NCBI RefSeq assembly: GCF_963855985.1
Contig: NC_087095.1
Span: forward strand, 11,790,001 to 11,854,000
DNA length: 64,000 nt
Direction of reading: 5' to 3'
Source of the DNA: Ostrinia nubilalis
Taxonomy: Eukaryota; Arthropoda; Insecta; Lepidoptera; Crambidae
This document shows, piece by piece, positions 34,119 through 45,249 of the stretch. The position numbers and the translations under genes were made by a program. The notes under the pieces were generated by a model that made no database searches, was not told the DNA's origin, and worked only from the letters and a program-made list of their open reading frames with translations. Each line of letters starts with the position of its first letter. Within the stretch, counting starts at the first letter, position 1.

Positions 34119-35042
34119 TGTTTTTGATTTGGATTCTGTTTTTCACTCCAAGAAAAGTTAAACTAAAAGCACTACTGCGCCGTAAACAAATGTTTTGTTG
34201 TCGATATGTTTACATAATAAAGAACCTTAAGTTTCTTTTTTGTTTTACTTGGCATTCTAAAATTTATATTCGACTTTTGTAATTGACTTTTAAATAACAT
34301 ATTATACCTACATAAAATATAGTACATATATTACACTATTTAATAGAAATAAATAATCATCTTACACTTAGTTACTTCGGAGTAAAAATTAAATTCATAG
34401 GTAGGTAGGTACTATCTATGCCTATGGCCAGTCATGTCGTCTCGTTCTATCGCAAAGAATCACCATTTGATAAGAGCGAGAGCAAAAACGGAAATGGATA
34501 GTTAACACTGGCCGTGTGTACTTATTTCACTTACTTATTTTTTACTTGTTTAACATCTCTTTAAAAAATTACATACATTTTACCCCAAAAATGGGGGTGT
34601 CACACGGCGCTAGTAACACTAAAGGGGGTAGAGGGGCGCGGGAGGGGAAGTATTTTGGACACAAGTTGCCGCGTAGAAATGTTATCGAACACTCCTTCTG
34701 GTTTGTTCTGTATTCTGAGCACCTAGTACACGTTCATAACTTCTCGTTGCGTAGAACCGTAGGGTTATAATAAGTATTTGGTCCACTGGATGTATGGCGT
34801 TTGGTGAGGGGTTTCAAAGAGCTTCCAAATTATGAATCCAGAAACAACACCGTGTCTTTTGAGACGCGGAACCTCGCTCGGAATTGCATGTCATTATAAT
34901 AATATTTTTCAATAGCGTTCAGCCTTATTGCGTTCCTGCGATTAGATCTAGGTATTTCCTCGAGGCTCGAAAGAAATGATAACGATGACACAGACATTAT
35001 TTACCACTATTTAGGTCGATTTAGGTATAAGAATAGGATTTA

Positions 35043-36394
35043 CGGCCGAATACTGAAACGCTACTCAAATCTTTCACTCAGCTGACGGGCTCCTAAATTT
35101 AAGTATCCTTCAATTTTAAATGGTATTCTCAAACGCCACTCAACGGATTTGAAGCCGTGATCAGCTAAGAAGTGGGTCTAGACAAAGTGCAAATTATGAT
35201 CGCAAACCAGTCGAAAAGTGGTCGAAAAGCCCCTTTTTTGTATGGAGTTTTGACAGATTCGATTTTCGATTCGATCAAAAAGTGCGTTTTGTCTAGGGGG
35301 GCAGCTCTCAAATGTTTACATAATGGCAACATTTACCAAAAAAAGTATGTTTTCATTTACACAAATGATAACTTTGCGTTTTTTATCCATTACACGCAGC
35401 ATCGTTTGTTTATGTATTGTCTTTTATGGAAATATACTCAATCAACTTAACATAGAACAGTTTATTTTTAGTTTCTATTATATATAAATCTCGTTTTGTC
35501 ATATAAAAAAATTAATGCTTGCATTTTTATTTAATTAAAAAAATAATTTTAAAGGTGATACTTTTTATTGTTGAAATCTATTAAGTGGCGATCGTGGACC
35601 GAAACGTAACCACAATTGACATTTATCATTGTTGACAGAGCATCAAATTGACAAATCAACAACTCTTGGAAATGCTGCTACTTATGCGATGTCCCCTTAT
35701 TCCTCAGAAATAGGCATGTTTATGTATTGCGGTTTCATAGCAGCTATTTTGGTTGTTACTTCGTGCACTATATGATGCACAGTTGGTTGTTAGATGTGGA
35801 AGATATCACCTAGTACACGTTCATAACTTCCCGTTGCGTAAAACAGTAGGGTTATAACGGTTATAATAAGTATTTGGTCCACTGGTTGTATGGCGTTTGG
35901 TGACGGGTTTCAAAGAGCTTCCAAATTATGAATCCAGAAACAACACCGTTTCTTTAGAGACGCGGAACCTCGCTCGGAATTGCATGTCATTATAATAATA
36001 TTTTTCAATAGCGTTCAGCCTTATTGCGTTCCTGCGATTAGATCTAGGTATTTCCTCAAGGCTCGAAAGAAATGATAACGATGACACACATTATTTACCA
36101 CTATTTAGGTCGATTTAGGTATAAGAATAGGATTTAAGATACCGGGCAAGCACTCTCAAATTTAACAGCTGCTTAAGACGATTTGACAGTTGTTTGAGTA
36201 ATGCTTAGCGTTGAATGGCGTTTCAGTATGCGAAAATTCATTTGAGTGGCGTTTAAGTGCAACTTAATTTGAGAGGTGCTTACAAATTGAGAACTGCTCA
36301 GATATTGTTTTGAGTATGCGAAATGTAAGTTTAGGAGCTGCTTAACTATTTGAGAAGCCGTCAAATATTTAAATGGCGTTTCAGTATTCGGCCG
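35043..36394 (-). mobile_element. PIF/Harbinger-family element III, nested in II, TTA duplication
   Basis: TIRs CGGCCGAATACTG / CAGTATTCGGCCG with TTA at 35040-35042 and 36395-36397. It split element II at 'aggattTA/agatacc', a site intact in element I. Holds the same subterminal repeats and a degenerate transposase relic (about 35690-35960, minus strand). A 130-bp insertion lies at 35169-35301. Confidence 0.85.
35169..35301. mobile_element. Small MITE inside element III
   Basis: Interrupts the text 'tcagctaa/gcagctctc' that is continuous in elements I and II. Ends show GTCTAGACAAAGTGC and GCGTTTTGTCTAG, weak inverted repeats. Confidence 0.6.
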
Positions 36395-36658
36395 TTAAGA
36401 TACCGCGCAAGCACTCTCAAATTTAACGGCTGCTCAAGACGATTTGACAGTTGTTTGAGTAATGCTTAGCGTTGAATGGCGTTTCAGTATTCGAAAATTC
36501 ATTTAAGTGGCGTTTGAGTGCAACTTAATTTGAGAGGTGCTTAAAAATTGAGAACTGCTCAGATATTGTTTTGAGTATGCGAAATGTAAGTTTAGGAGCT
36601 GCTTAACTATTTGAGAAGCCGTCAAATATTTAAATGGCGTTTCAGTATTCGGCCGTCT

Positions 36659-37439
36659 CAGTCACTCATCTGAATAATGGCATTTCTGAGACAGACGAAT
36701 GATTCAGCAATCATTTTACATGCTTCGATCATTTATGTACAGTAGGTATTGATGAAGACTCTTTTCAATATTTCAAGATCCTCAAAAAATCCTTTCGGCC
36801 TTGAGTATGTCGCTTTCCGCTCTCTTCTCTGTGCTCTACCCTCAATGAGAGTCTTCGGTTCACTATTAGCGAATAATTTAATTTGAGACACCCTTGCTTG
36901 GTGCAGCAGCTAAGTCGCCGTGTCAGGAGCAGCGTCTCAGTGACACCTTGTGGAGACATGCGAAAATTAAGACGGTTTTAGACTATAATTCTTACCTAGA
37001 ACTACACCAGACAGATCGCTAGTCTGTAATAATTTTCTAAAGCCAATCATAATAAGTATGACGACGACAACAAATGTGAAAGGCATTCAAATATCGCAAC
37101 AAAATAACGTGTAACGCTGCGTTTGTACTATTATTTCTCGGCCACACGTTGGGCGCCACTACGAGTATAATAGCTATAGCTGGTCTCGGGGTCGTGTAAA
37201 TAAAGTTCAAGGCACGATTCAATCAGTAAATAAGTCTTGTATACGAGATACGAGTATCATTCATGGGATGACATAAATTAAAAACGCAAGTAACCTATGA
37301 TATTCGTGATAATGCGAGGTAATACCGACATAAATGGAGGCGTCACAAATGGTGCCAAATGTCGCCAGCTTTATAGGCCTCACATTGCGCTTTACCAAGG
37401 ATTCTCGACGGATTTTACTTCTGTAATATAAAATCACTA
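36659..37439. other. Non-coding DNA
   Basis: No supported gene. Short open frames only. Confidence 0.35.
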
Positions 37440-37692
37440 ATGTCGTTTATTCATAACTCGCTTTCTGCCCGCGGCTTCGCCCGCGTGGAATTTTGTCTGT
37501 CACAGCACAGAAAACATTTATCGCGCGCGTCCTTGTTTCAAAAACCGGGATAAAACTATCCCCTATGTCCTTTCCCGGGACTCAAACTATCTCTATGCCA
37601 AATTTCATTAAAATCGGTTCAATGGTTTCGGCGTGAAAGCAAGACAGACAGAGTTACTTTCGCATTTATAATATTAGTATAGATATTAGTAT
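37440..37692 (+). repeat. Moth-type retroelement 3' end (CCCGCGGCTTCGCCCGCG family)
   Basis: Contains CCCGCGGCTTCGCCCGCGTGG, 'aaatttcattaaaatcggtt', 'gcgtgaaagcaagacagac' and a tail of TTATAATATTAGTATAGAT, a very common dispersed unit in lepidopteran genomes. The TATTAGTATAGA tail is doubled. Non-autonomous retroelement end; clade not certain. Confidence 0.75.
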
Positions 37693-38846
37693 AGATTAAG
37701 TCTGTAATACCTGGTTACTAAAAACTTATTTTATAAGAACTGATAGTCTTTACCTTAATTAAACGAATTAAGACACTTAGATGTGGATATAATTTAAAGT
37801 TGGTGGCCTTCAGCGATTATCCACCTACGTCTACTAAGTTAATGAAGGTCGATGTCATTCTGTGTAATTGTCAAAATCCTTGTCTCATTAGCTTTCATTA
37901 GTCAGAGCAGCTTTATCGTCGCAAAGCACGGAAGCTTTCTCATCAAAATGTTGAATTCACTCACTATATTTTACATGTGTAACCTACTTACTATGAAGTT
38001 TTCCCAATCCTCCATTTGCTCTAGTAAATTAAAGAGGGTAACTTGCTCCTAGACTAAATGACAATAATGATGATGTTAACTTTTTATTGTTTTTCACACG
38101 ATAACAAATCGACTGCTTGAGATGAGACTCGAACTCACGATTTTCGCTTGCCAGACGACAAAATAGACAATAGAACCTGGCTAAATTTCCAATATTACGC
38201 TGTGAACCAGAGCCGTTTCTTCAAGTAACCCTGTCTTTTAAAAAGGCCAATTGTTATTTTTGTGCAAACCTATAATTTTTCTTATGACATTTCCAAGTGA
38301 AAATTCAAAACAACACTGTGTTTCATCTCCCTACCTTGCTCCACCTGGGCGTCGAACCCATTTAAAAACCCAAGTCACTCACTACTAGAGCACAGAGGTG
38401 AATAGTAGGGGACGTAAATGTGGATGTGACACACGGATGTGTTACATATTGAGCACGCGTGCCCACGCGATACATTTCACCCAAGTAATAGGCTGCATGC
38501 GTTACACACGAGTTTCGTATTCCACACACAAAACGCATCGTCCACTACTCAACATGTGGCTGTGATGATTGTCTGCTTAAGGGTAAAAACAACATTTTTA
38601 GGTAACACTTACTACTTATATTATGCTGTGTCAAATATGTAGGTTATAATGAATTTAAAATTAATTAAGTAGTATTTGTAACATCAAATAGAATCATCAA
38701 ATGTTTCAGTGATTTTAACATTATTTCACTTTATATTTTATATCTATTGCCTAAATACATTTTAGTCTATTGTCCAGGATTACTAATTTCTAGTTGATTA
38801 GAGTTCAGTTTTGCACATGCGATATAATTGTGTATAAACTAATATA
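37693..38846. other. Non-coding DNA with weak tRNA-like SINE traces
   Basis: Near 38340 'cgtcgaacccatt' could be an inverse B box, and near 38125 'agactcgaactcacg' another. Both degenerate. No gene recognised. Confidence 0.35.
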
Positions 38847-39317
38847 CAGGGTGGAATTTTGTAATGCCACCTGGAGGGAAAGTACCCTTAATACTGTCTA
38901 AGATAAAAAAAATTACTCAAAGAAAACATTCCTTTATTTTTGAAAAGAAAAAGAACTGCATTCATAGATTATCGATATATTTTTTAAATTTACTCTCATA
39001 CCATACAATTTTCTGTAAATATGTAATTACAATAATTTAAGATTTCATGGTTTTCCTTTCATTTGATTTATCAAGTTTTTTTGAGAGATTTTATCCTTAT
39101 ACTTAACCCTAACGATCGATGCAATAAAAATACAGGGTGTAATTTTTAACATATTTTAGTTGGTTCGATTCCCGGGTGTAGCAGCAAATTTTTAGAAATC
39201 TATGAACGCAGTTCTATTTCTTTTCAAAAATAAAGGAATGTTTTCTTTTAGTAAAATTTTCTATCTACAGTATTAAGAGAACTTTCCCTTCAGGTGGCAT
39301 TACAAAATTCCACCCTG
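38847..39317. mobile_element. MITE with CAGGGTGGAATTTTGTAATG ends, copy 1
   Basis: CAGGGTGGAATTTTGTAATG at the left, exact inverse at the right, TA on each side. 471 bp, TIRs extend imperfectly over about 100 bp. Internal 'ggttcgattcccgggtgt' resembles a tRNA-type B box. A second copy is at 40573. Confidence 0.85.
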
Positions 39318-39848
39318 TATATACCTACCTACTTACTGGTTCCCTGTAATCATATTTAATTTCACTGTAGTGAATTTTCATGTTAGAGGGAGCCGCTTCC
39401 TTTGGTCTGGAGATTGGACTGTGCCAACAAAATTTACTTTATCTAATTAGATTCATTGTTTTAATTGGAATTCTGTCCAGGGCGAAGAGGAGCTATTAAA
39501 TTTAAAAATTACTATGCTAGGTAACAGATTGATAGTGACAAGCAGGAAAACTTACAAGTGGCATGAAATCGAATTGAGGACATATTGGTATCATTAATCG
39601 TTTGCTCGGAAGTTGAAACTTGTGTCTTACAAATTATAAAATTTAAGTAGGTAGCGAGAATTTTCCGGGAAAAATCACTAGATGCATGCAAAAAACTTCA
39701 CCGTTGTGCATTGTATTTTCAATGATTCATCAATACTTCCCATCAGGTGACATGCATGCCAAGAGTTTTCTCGTGGTTAAAAAATAGTCTATAGGCGTAG
39801 AGCACTTATTAAAACAGATCCGCAACGTCAGCGCTGCGGCAGGGCCCT
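39318..39848. other. Non-coding DNA
   Basis: Nothing recognised. Confidence 0.3.
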
Positions 39849-40455
39849 TGTACACGCTGCCACTCAACCGGCTCGATTGCCAATTTAGCACCCCTGCTCT
39901 GCCGGCAACCTAGTATGAAATCATAGTCAAAATTCCAGAGGGCGAGAGATAAACAAAAAATAAGGACTCGTAATTTTCTTAGACGAAAACCAAGTCGTGT
40001 ATCTCGATTGTTCCAGATCGACTACCTATAGTAATATTTGTTATTAACATATAAAATATTTAACTTTTTTTTTCTTGTACACACTGCCACTCAGCCGGCT
40101 CGATTGCCAATTTAGCACCCCTGCTCTGTCGGTAACCCGGCAGTATGAAATCTGTTGGGAAAATTCCAGAGGGCGATAGATAAAGAAAAAAATATTTTCT
40201 TGAATAGAAATACCTACAATGTATCGCGATTGCTGTAGACCATTCGAACCTATCTTTATTTATTAACATAACCTACATATAACTGCTCTGCGAGCAAGGT
40301 TATGCCTATACGGATATCATAGTGAAAATTGCAGATGGAGATAGACGATAGATAAAGAAAAATTACGTATTCGTAGTTTTCTTGAAAGGAAATCAAGTTA
40401 CACCTCATTTGTTGCAGACAATCGACTATACTTATAATATTTACTAAGTAACTTA
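39849..40455. repeat. Three diverged tandem units of about 200 bp
   Basis: Units start near 39849, 40073 and 40269. Shared landmarks: 'ctgccactca.ccggctcgat', 'caatttagcacccctgctct', 'aaaattccagagggcga', 'gatagataaagaaaa' and 'cgattg..cagac'. The third unit has lost its start. Not similar to other repeats in the window. Confidence 0.75.
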
Positions 40456-40572
40456 TTGACCAACGCCCCAACCCTGTGCAGTGTAGGTATACTTATTGGC
40501 ATACTTACCTAAGTAAATACTTTTAAGACAAGTTGTTATGTGTTTTTTTTTTTGTATAAGTATGTATAAGTA

Positions 40573-41035
40573 CAGGGTGGAATTTTGTAATGCCACCTGG
40601 AGGGAAAGTACTCTTAATACTGCAGATAGAAAATTTTACTGAAAGAAAACATTCCTTTATTTTTGAAAAGAAAGAGATTCGAAAATTTTTCCAAAATTCA
40701 CTAGCATACCATACAATTTTTTGTACATTATTAAAATAATTTAAGATTTTATGGATTTCCTTTCATTTGATTTATCAAATTTGTTAGAGAGGTTTCATCC
40801 TTATACTTGACCCTAACGATCGAGGCAAAACAATACAGGGTGTAATTTTTAACAGATTTTAGTTGGTTCGATTCCCGGGTGTGGCAAGCAAATTTTTGAA
40901 AATCTTTGAATGCAGTTTTATTTCTTTTCAAAAATAAAGGAATGTTTTCTTTGAGTATTTTTTTCTATCTAGCTACAATATTAAGAGTAAGAGTAGGTAC
41001 TTTCCCTCCAGGTGGCATTACAAAATTCCACCCTG
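40573..41035. mobile_element. MITE with CAGGGTGGAATTTTGTAATG ends, copy 2
   Basis: 463 bp, same ends and TA flanks as the copy at 38847, same B-box-like phrase inside. Diverged internally by small indels. Confidence 0.85.
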
Positions 41036-41545
41036 TATATAAAACTCAATTGTGATTTCAAACTTTAGGTCAGTAGGTTACGATTACGAGGCAAGGATGG
41101 AATAGTTTGTAAATATTATGTATGTAATATAAGGTAATATATTGTTTTGTTTTAATTAACCAACTAAACATTGTGTATAATTATCACATTTGGGTCTAGG
41201 TAGAGTTGCAAACCGGCTCGAACATCTGTTTCAATAGGAAAGCATAACAATGGTTACCCAAATAGTGCGTAACGTAATGAGATATCTAAAGTTGAGCTGA
41301 GTACTTAGTAGCTTGGCTGAAATTTTTTAAACTATACAAATTCAATGTATGACATGACCAATGATTTGCTTTGTAGCACCGCCAAATAATTTTTTTGCTT
41401 AGCCCGAAGGTAAACTGGCAGAGAATGCCTTTATGGCGTTAAGTTCGCCTTATGTACCAATTATAATTATGGCTATGTGTTTTAGCATTAAGTCCGCAAT
41501 ATGTGAAAACTTTACGTGCAAAATGATACTTTAAATAAATAAAAT
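41036..41545. other. Non-coding DNA
   Basis: Nothing recognised. Confidence 0.3.
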
Positions 41546-42256
41546 GTCAAAAAAAAACAAGTCTCGCAACTCAGTTGTTCTACGGTAAAAAGTTGTGAGA
41601 TCCATGTAATACCAAGTCCAGGCCAGGAAATCTTTAGGCCTCAGCCTCGAACTTAGCGGGCAGCGGGGCGGCGGCGGCGGCGGCGCGGGAGCGGGGCGGG
41701 TAACGCAGACCCGTTCTCGAAACCAGCGGGCAGCTCGCGCGGCGCTTTAGCGGCGAAGTGTTGTGTTCGGGGTTGTGTTGTCGAGATATTTGTTTTTATT
41801 CGCAAACGAAATGTCTGAACAACGGCGACAATTTTATTTCGATTCAAATTTATTCCTAACGCTCGATTTATTGTGGGCAAAAGAAGGAGTGCGCTCCCCG
41901 CTCGATGCCCGCTCCCTCGCCGCTGCCCGCTCGTTGCCCGCTGCCGCCCCGCTGCCGCGCCGCTGTTTTCGAGAACCGGTCCATTTGATTATACGCATAA
42001 GATCCTGCCGCTCCCGCGCCGCCGCCGCCGCCGCCCCGCTGCCCGCTAAGTTCGAGGCTGAGGCCTTAACGTTTTACATAAATTATTGACTTGGCCATCG
42101 CACAAAATAATTTAATTTACACGTGTTTTCATGCGATGGCCAAGTCAATATATTTATGTAAAACGTTAAAGATTTCCTGGCCTGGACTTGGTATTACATG
42201 GATCTCACAACTTTTTACCGTAGAACAACTGAGTTGCGAGACTTGGTTTTTTTGAC
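41546..42256. mobile_element. Fold-back module, copy 1 (interrupted)
   Basis: GTC followed by an A-run and CAAGTCTCGCAACTCAG is mirrored by CTGAGTTGCGAGACTTG and a T-run with GAC. Without the insert at 41637-42065 it is a near-perfect palindrome of about 280 bp, the same as 47981-48300. The tail at 42257-42833 follows directly. Confidence 0.8.
41637..42065. mobile_element. GC-rich PIF/Harbinger-type MITE, 58-bp TIRs, TTA duplication
   Basis: The first 58 bp (GGCCTCAGCCTCGAACTTAG..) equal the inverse of the last 58 bp, including a GGC-trinucleotide run. TTA lies at 41634-41636 and 42066-42068; the sister fold-back at 48089-48091 shows a single TTA and no insert. An ATG at 41811 opens MSEQRRQFYFDSNLFLTLDL, then runs into low-complexity TIR-derived codons. 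That start might be a relic of a transposon accessory protein, but this is weak. Confidence 0.85.
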
Positions 42257-42833
42257 TTTTTGTATTTTGTAGACAGCAGTTGTATCTAGAAAACTGGACC
42301 GAAATTGAAAAATTTTACTCGACTTGGCGGTTGCACTACCGTGCCCCCAAATCTCATTTCTTTTTGTATTTTGTAGACAGCAGTTATGTATCTAGAAAAC
42401 TGGACCGAAATTGAGAAATTTTACTCGACTTGGCGGTTGCACTACCGTGCCCCCAAATATTTTAGTTTTTCCTTGATTCATACACCAAACACTACTTATA
42501 TTCCAAATTTGAAGCTTCTAGGTCTGCTAGAAGTGCCTTAGAATTTTGATGATCGGTGAGTCAGTGATTCAGTGAGTCAGTGAGTCAGTGAGTGACAAAA
42601 TTAAGTAACTTTGACCCGTTATAATTCTTAAACTACTGGTTCAAATTGAATGAAATTTTAAATATACCGTGTCTTTACAATGCCTGCATAGCTAATGAAA
42701 ATTCAGCCTTCTAGTTTTATCCACAACGAAGTTACAGGCGGTCGAAAATGGCCTGAATTGCTTCGAGAAAAGGATGGTACGGCCGTGCCGCTTTTTTGCT
42801 CGACTTGGTGGGGGCACTGCCGTGCCCCCAGAT
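42257..42833. mobile_element. Tail module of the fold-back composite, copy 1
   Basis: Holds a doubled block of about 105 bp ('tgtattttgtagacagcag' to 'ctaccgtgcccccaaat'), a GTGAGTCA microsatellite near 42560, and a terminal hairpin GGGGGCAC-TGCC-GTGCCCCC. Same order as 48301-48785. The hairpin end and absence of terminal inverted repeats recall Helitron-like elements, but no CTRR end is present. Confidence 0.7.
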
Positions 42834-45249
42834 GTGTCATTGTAAGGTTACTTAGCCTTCTACTCTCTATGACTCATAAAACCTCCTACTCTCTATGACT
42901 CTCTCTAGAGTAATTATCTATGACTAATTTTTAACCTATCACACAATGAGTTCCAAAATTCTTATCAAAAACCAAAATACACGCAATACACACCCACAAC
43001 AGCCAGACGCTGTTCAAATACCTAGTTAAGTACAGGACAGTTTACTCAATGAATTATGGACTTTGATATTTAATTTTCCCATTAGGACCGTGGGCCGACA
43101 CTATTGCGGTCCTAAACAAACTGAAAATCAACTTTGCACAGCACTAGTCGACGTATATTCTTATAATTTAATTGAACTAAGTAGAATGGGACCGTATCCC
43201 GTGCAATATTGTTAAAATGGTTCATCTATTCCGGGAATTTAGCAAAAGGTTATTCAGTTTATTTATTACGAAATTACACCATACTTATTCATACATTTCC
43301 ATGCATAAAACCATTAGGTATTTCGCGAATTAGTATAAATAATTCGTCAAGTAGATACTTACTTATAACTCTAAAAACACGATCTATCATTATGCTCCAA
43401 ATAATATCAAACACAATAATACTTATTTTAAAAATTGGGACAACTAATTTCATTTTTATTTGGATAGATATACCTACGTACCTACTTAAGTATATTATAA
43501 TCATGTTAAATAAAGTTTCCCTCATATTTTCATAACTTTGCATAACACCAATACTGTGGTTTTTGCGGCGAATGCGATGCGGTGGAAAATGCCCGCTAAT
43601 TTAGGATTAAAACTTCATGCAAATTGGCTTCGAACAATAAGTACCTGCCAATACAATGAAATAAGGTTCAGAATGCTTCATCATCATAAAATAAACAAAA
43701 TACCTACAAAAATACTACCCTACATAATTTCAGCCATAGAACGTCCACTGCTTCAGTCAGAATGCTTACTGGTGGTTAATTTAAAAACAGCGCTGCAACC
43801 AGCTATCTAGGGAAGTAGGAAGTCGCCAAGGGCCGAAAATGGTCACATCACATCACATCAAAATTTTATCATTTCTTTTTATGACGAGCTTTTTTTTAAC
43901 TGCCTTTTTTAAAGTATTATCCTAACATACTTTTCAACGAAAGAACAGGATAAAAAATAGATGGAGTCTACTGACACTATGTGTATTGTTCTACTCGTTT
44001 CCTATGTAACGGTTATGTCGGCTCTTAGTTCCGCAAATTATCTAATGGAAATGTTTGTTTGCGTCTCTAACTATGCTTAGTTCTTGCATGCAATGCCTTT
44101 ATATTTAAAATACGGCGCGCAAATGCAAAGTCCGCGTAATCCGACGTCTATGCGAACACACAGGAAAAGTTAAAGAATTATTATCACAAGCTTTGCTGTG
44201 CTCATTTGATTTCAAGAAAAAAGGAAAATAAGTATGTACCTATTAATTTCTTTATTGGCTCTTAGATTAGAATAAGTGTCATATAAACATAATAAGCAGT
44301 AGGTATGAATACGGATTCGGCAGTGTAAATACTTAATACGAAATACCAACCTACTGAGTAGATCATCAATTTCGTTACGCAATGATTAACGCAAACCGTC
44401 ATAATTAGCTGCTATTTTATCTGATGCTAATATGTCTGCACATAAGTTTAACGCACAGTAACAAGTTTCCTAGAATATACTTAAGAAAACCACGTTACTC
44501 GTTTCGAAAATAGGATAAGCACTAAGCTTGTATTAATCCAAAGAAATACGTTTGCCAAAAGCGTCGCTAATCGCTCGCTTGATTACCCACTAACCCCTTT
44601 ATTCGAGTAGGTTCGATTCAAACACGATTATTAAGTTAACGATACGCTTGTAAATTTAAACGTCCGTAAACTGGAGACGTCTTTACGAAGGAAGACGTAA
44701 GCCATCGCTGAAAACATCGCTTTTACTGTCCGAATATAAACCCTTTATAACTATTTGATTGTAACACGTTTATACGGATTGGGTTTATGTCCAAATTTTA
44801 CATATTAATCATAGCAGTAAATTGATAATGCTCAGACATAACGCTCGGAACGGCAGACGTTTGAAGGTTACAAGGTAAAGGTTAAACACGGTGGAGAAAA
44901 CTGCAGTTTTCTTCGACTCGTTATTTACACAGAAAACTAAGCTTTTAGATCTTTAGGAATTGCCATGCATCCGTTTGTGGAGATATAACTGTGTACGTGC
45001 TACGAGTCGTGTATTTGGTTCAGTTCAACGTTCCCATAATTAGGTAATTTACGGCGTAAATATTGTGCATAACCGCTCATTCAGTATTCATGGGGTTACA
45101 GCTAAAAATAACCAGACAGCAGTATATCTATAGAGATAGATTAGAGCTAGTAGGTCAAACAGTCACATAATAATAATAACAGAATCATCCTAATAAATCT
45201 GAAAGATAAAAGGTAATAGGAGTATCTAAGAAAACAAAGCAATAATATA
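42834..45249. other. Intergenic DNA between the composite element and Vps13
   Basis: AT-rich; no supported gene or strong repeat. A short CACAT run near 43850 is a microsatellite. Confidence 0.35.

Larger units (their letters stand above)
33321..34719 (+). mobile_element. P-like DNA element with THAP exon, 8-bp target duplication
   Basis: CTCAGAATACGGAACAAACC at the left is mirrored at the right with one mismatch (TIR about 25 bp). CACCTAGT occurs at 33313-33320 and 34720-34727, and elements I and III show it once in the empty site. An 8-bp duplication fits the P or hAT superfamilies; a THAP zinc-finger exon inside favours P. About 1.4 kb is too short for a full transposase, so it is a deletion derivative. 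Confidence 0.75.
31665..36655 (-). mobile_element. PIF/Harbinger-family element II, host of nested insertions, TCT duplication
   Basis: Same TIRs as element I, flanked by TCT at 31662-31664 and 36656-36658. It lies in the opposite orientation to element I, so their inner ends form an inverted repeat of about 390 bp with a 70-bp spacer. Removing the nested elements (32064-33044, 33321-34719, 35043-36394) leaves about 1.26 kb collinear with element I. Confidence 0.85.

Noticed and set aside
38100..38400. Possible tRNA genes near 38125 and 38340
   Set aside because: Only B-box-like words are present; no cloverleaf with acceptor and anticodon stems could be drawn.
41763..42089. 108-codon frame in the GC-rich MITE as a gene
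   Set aside because: Half of it is translated TIR and low-complexity Ala/Arg/Pro; only the first 20 or so codons could be a relic.
42257..42833. Firm Helitron call for the tail modules
   Set aside because: The terminal hairpin fits, but there is no CTRR 3' end and no 5' TC end could be fixed, so the class was left open.
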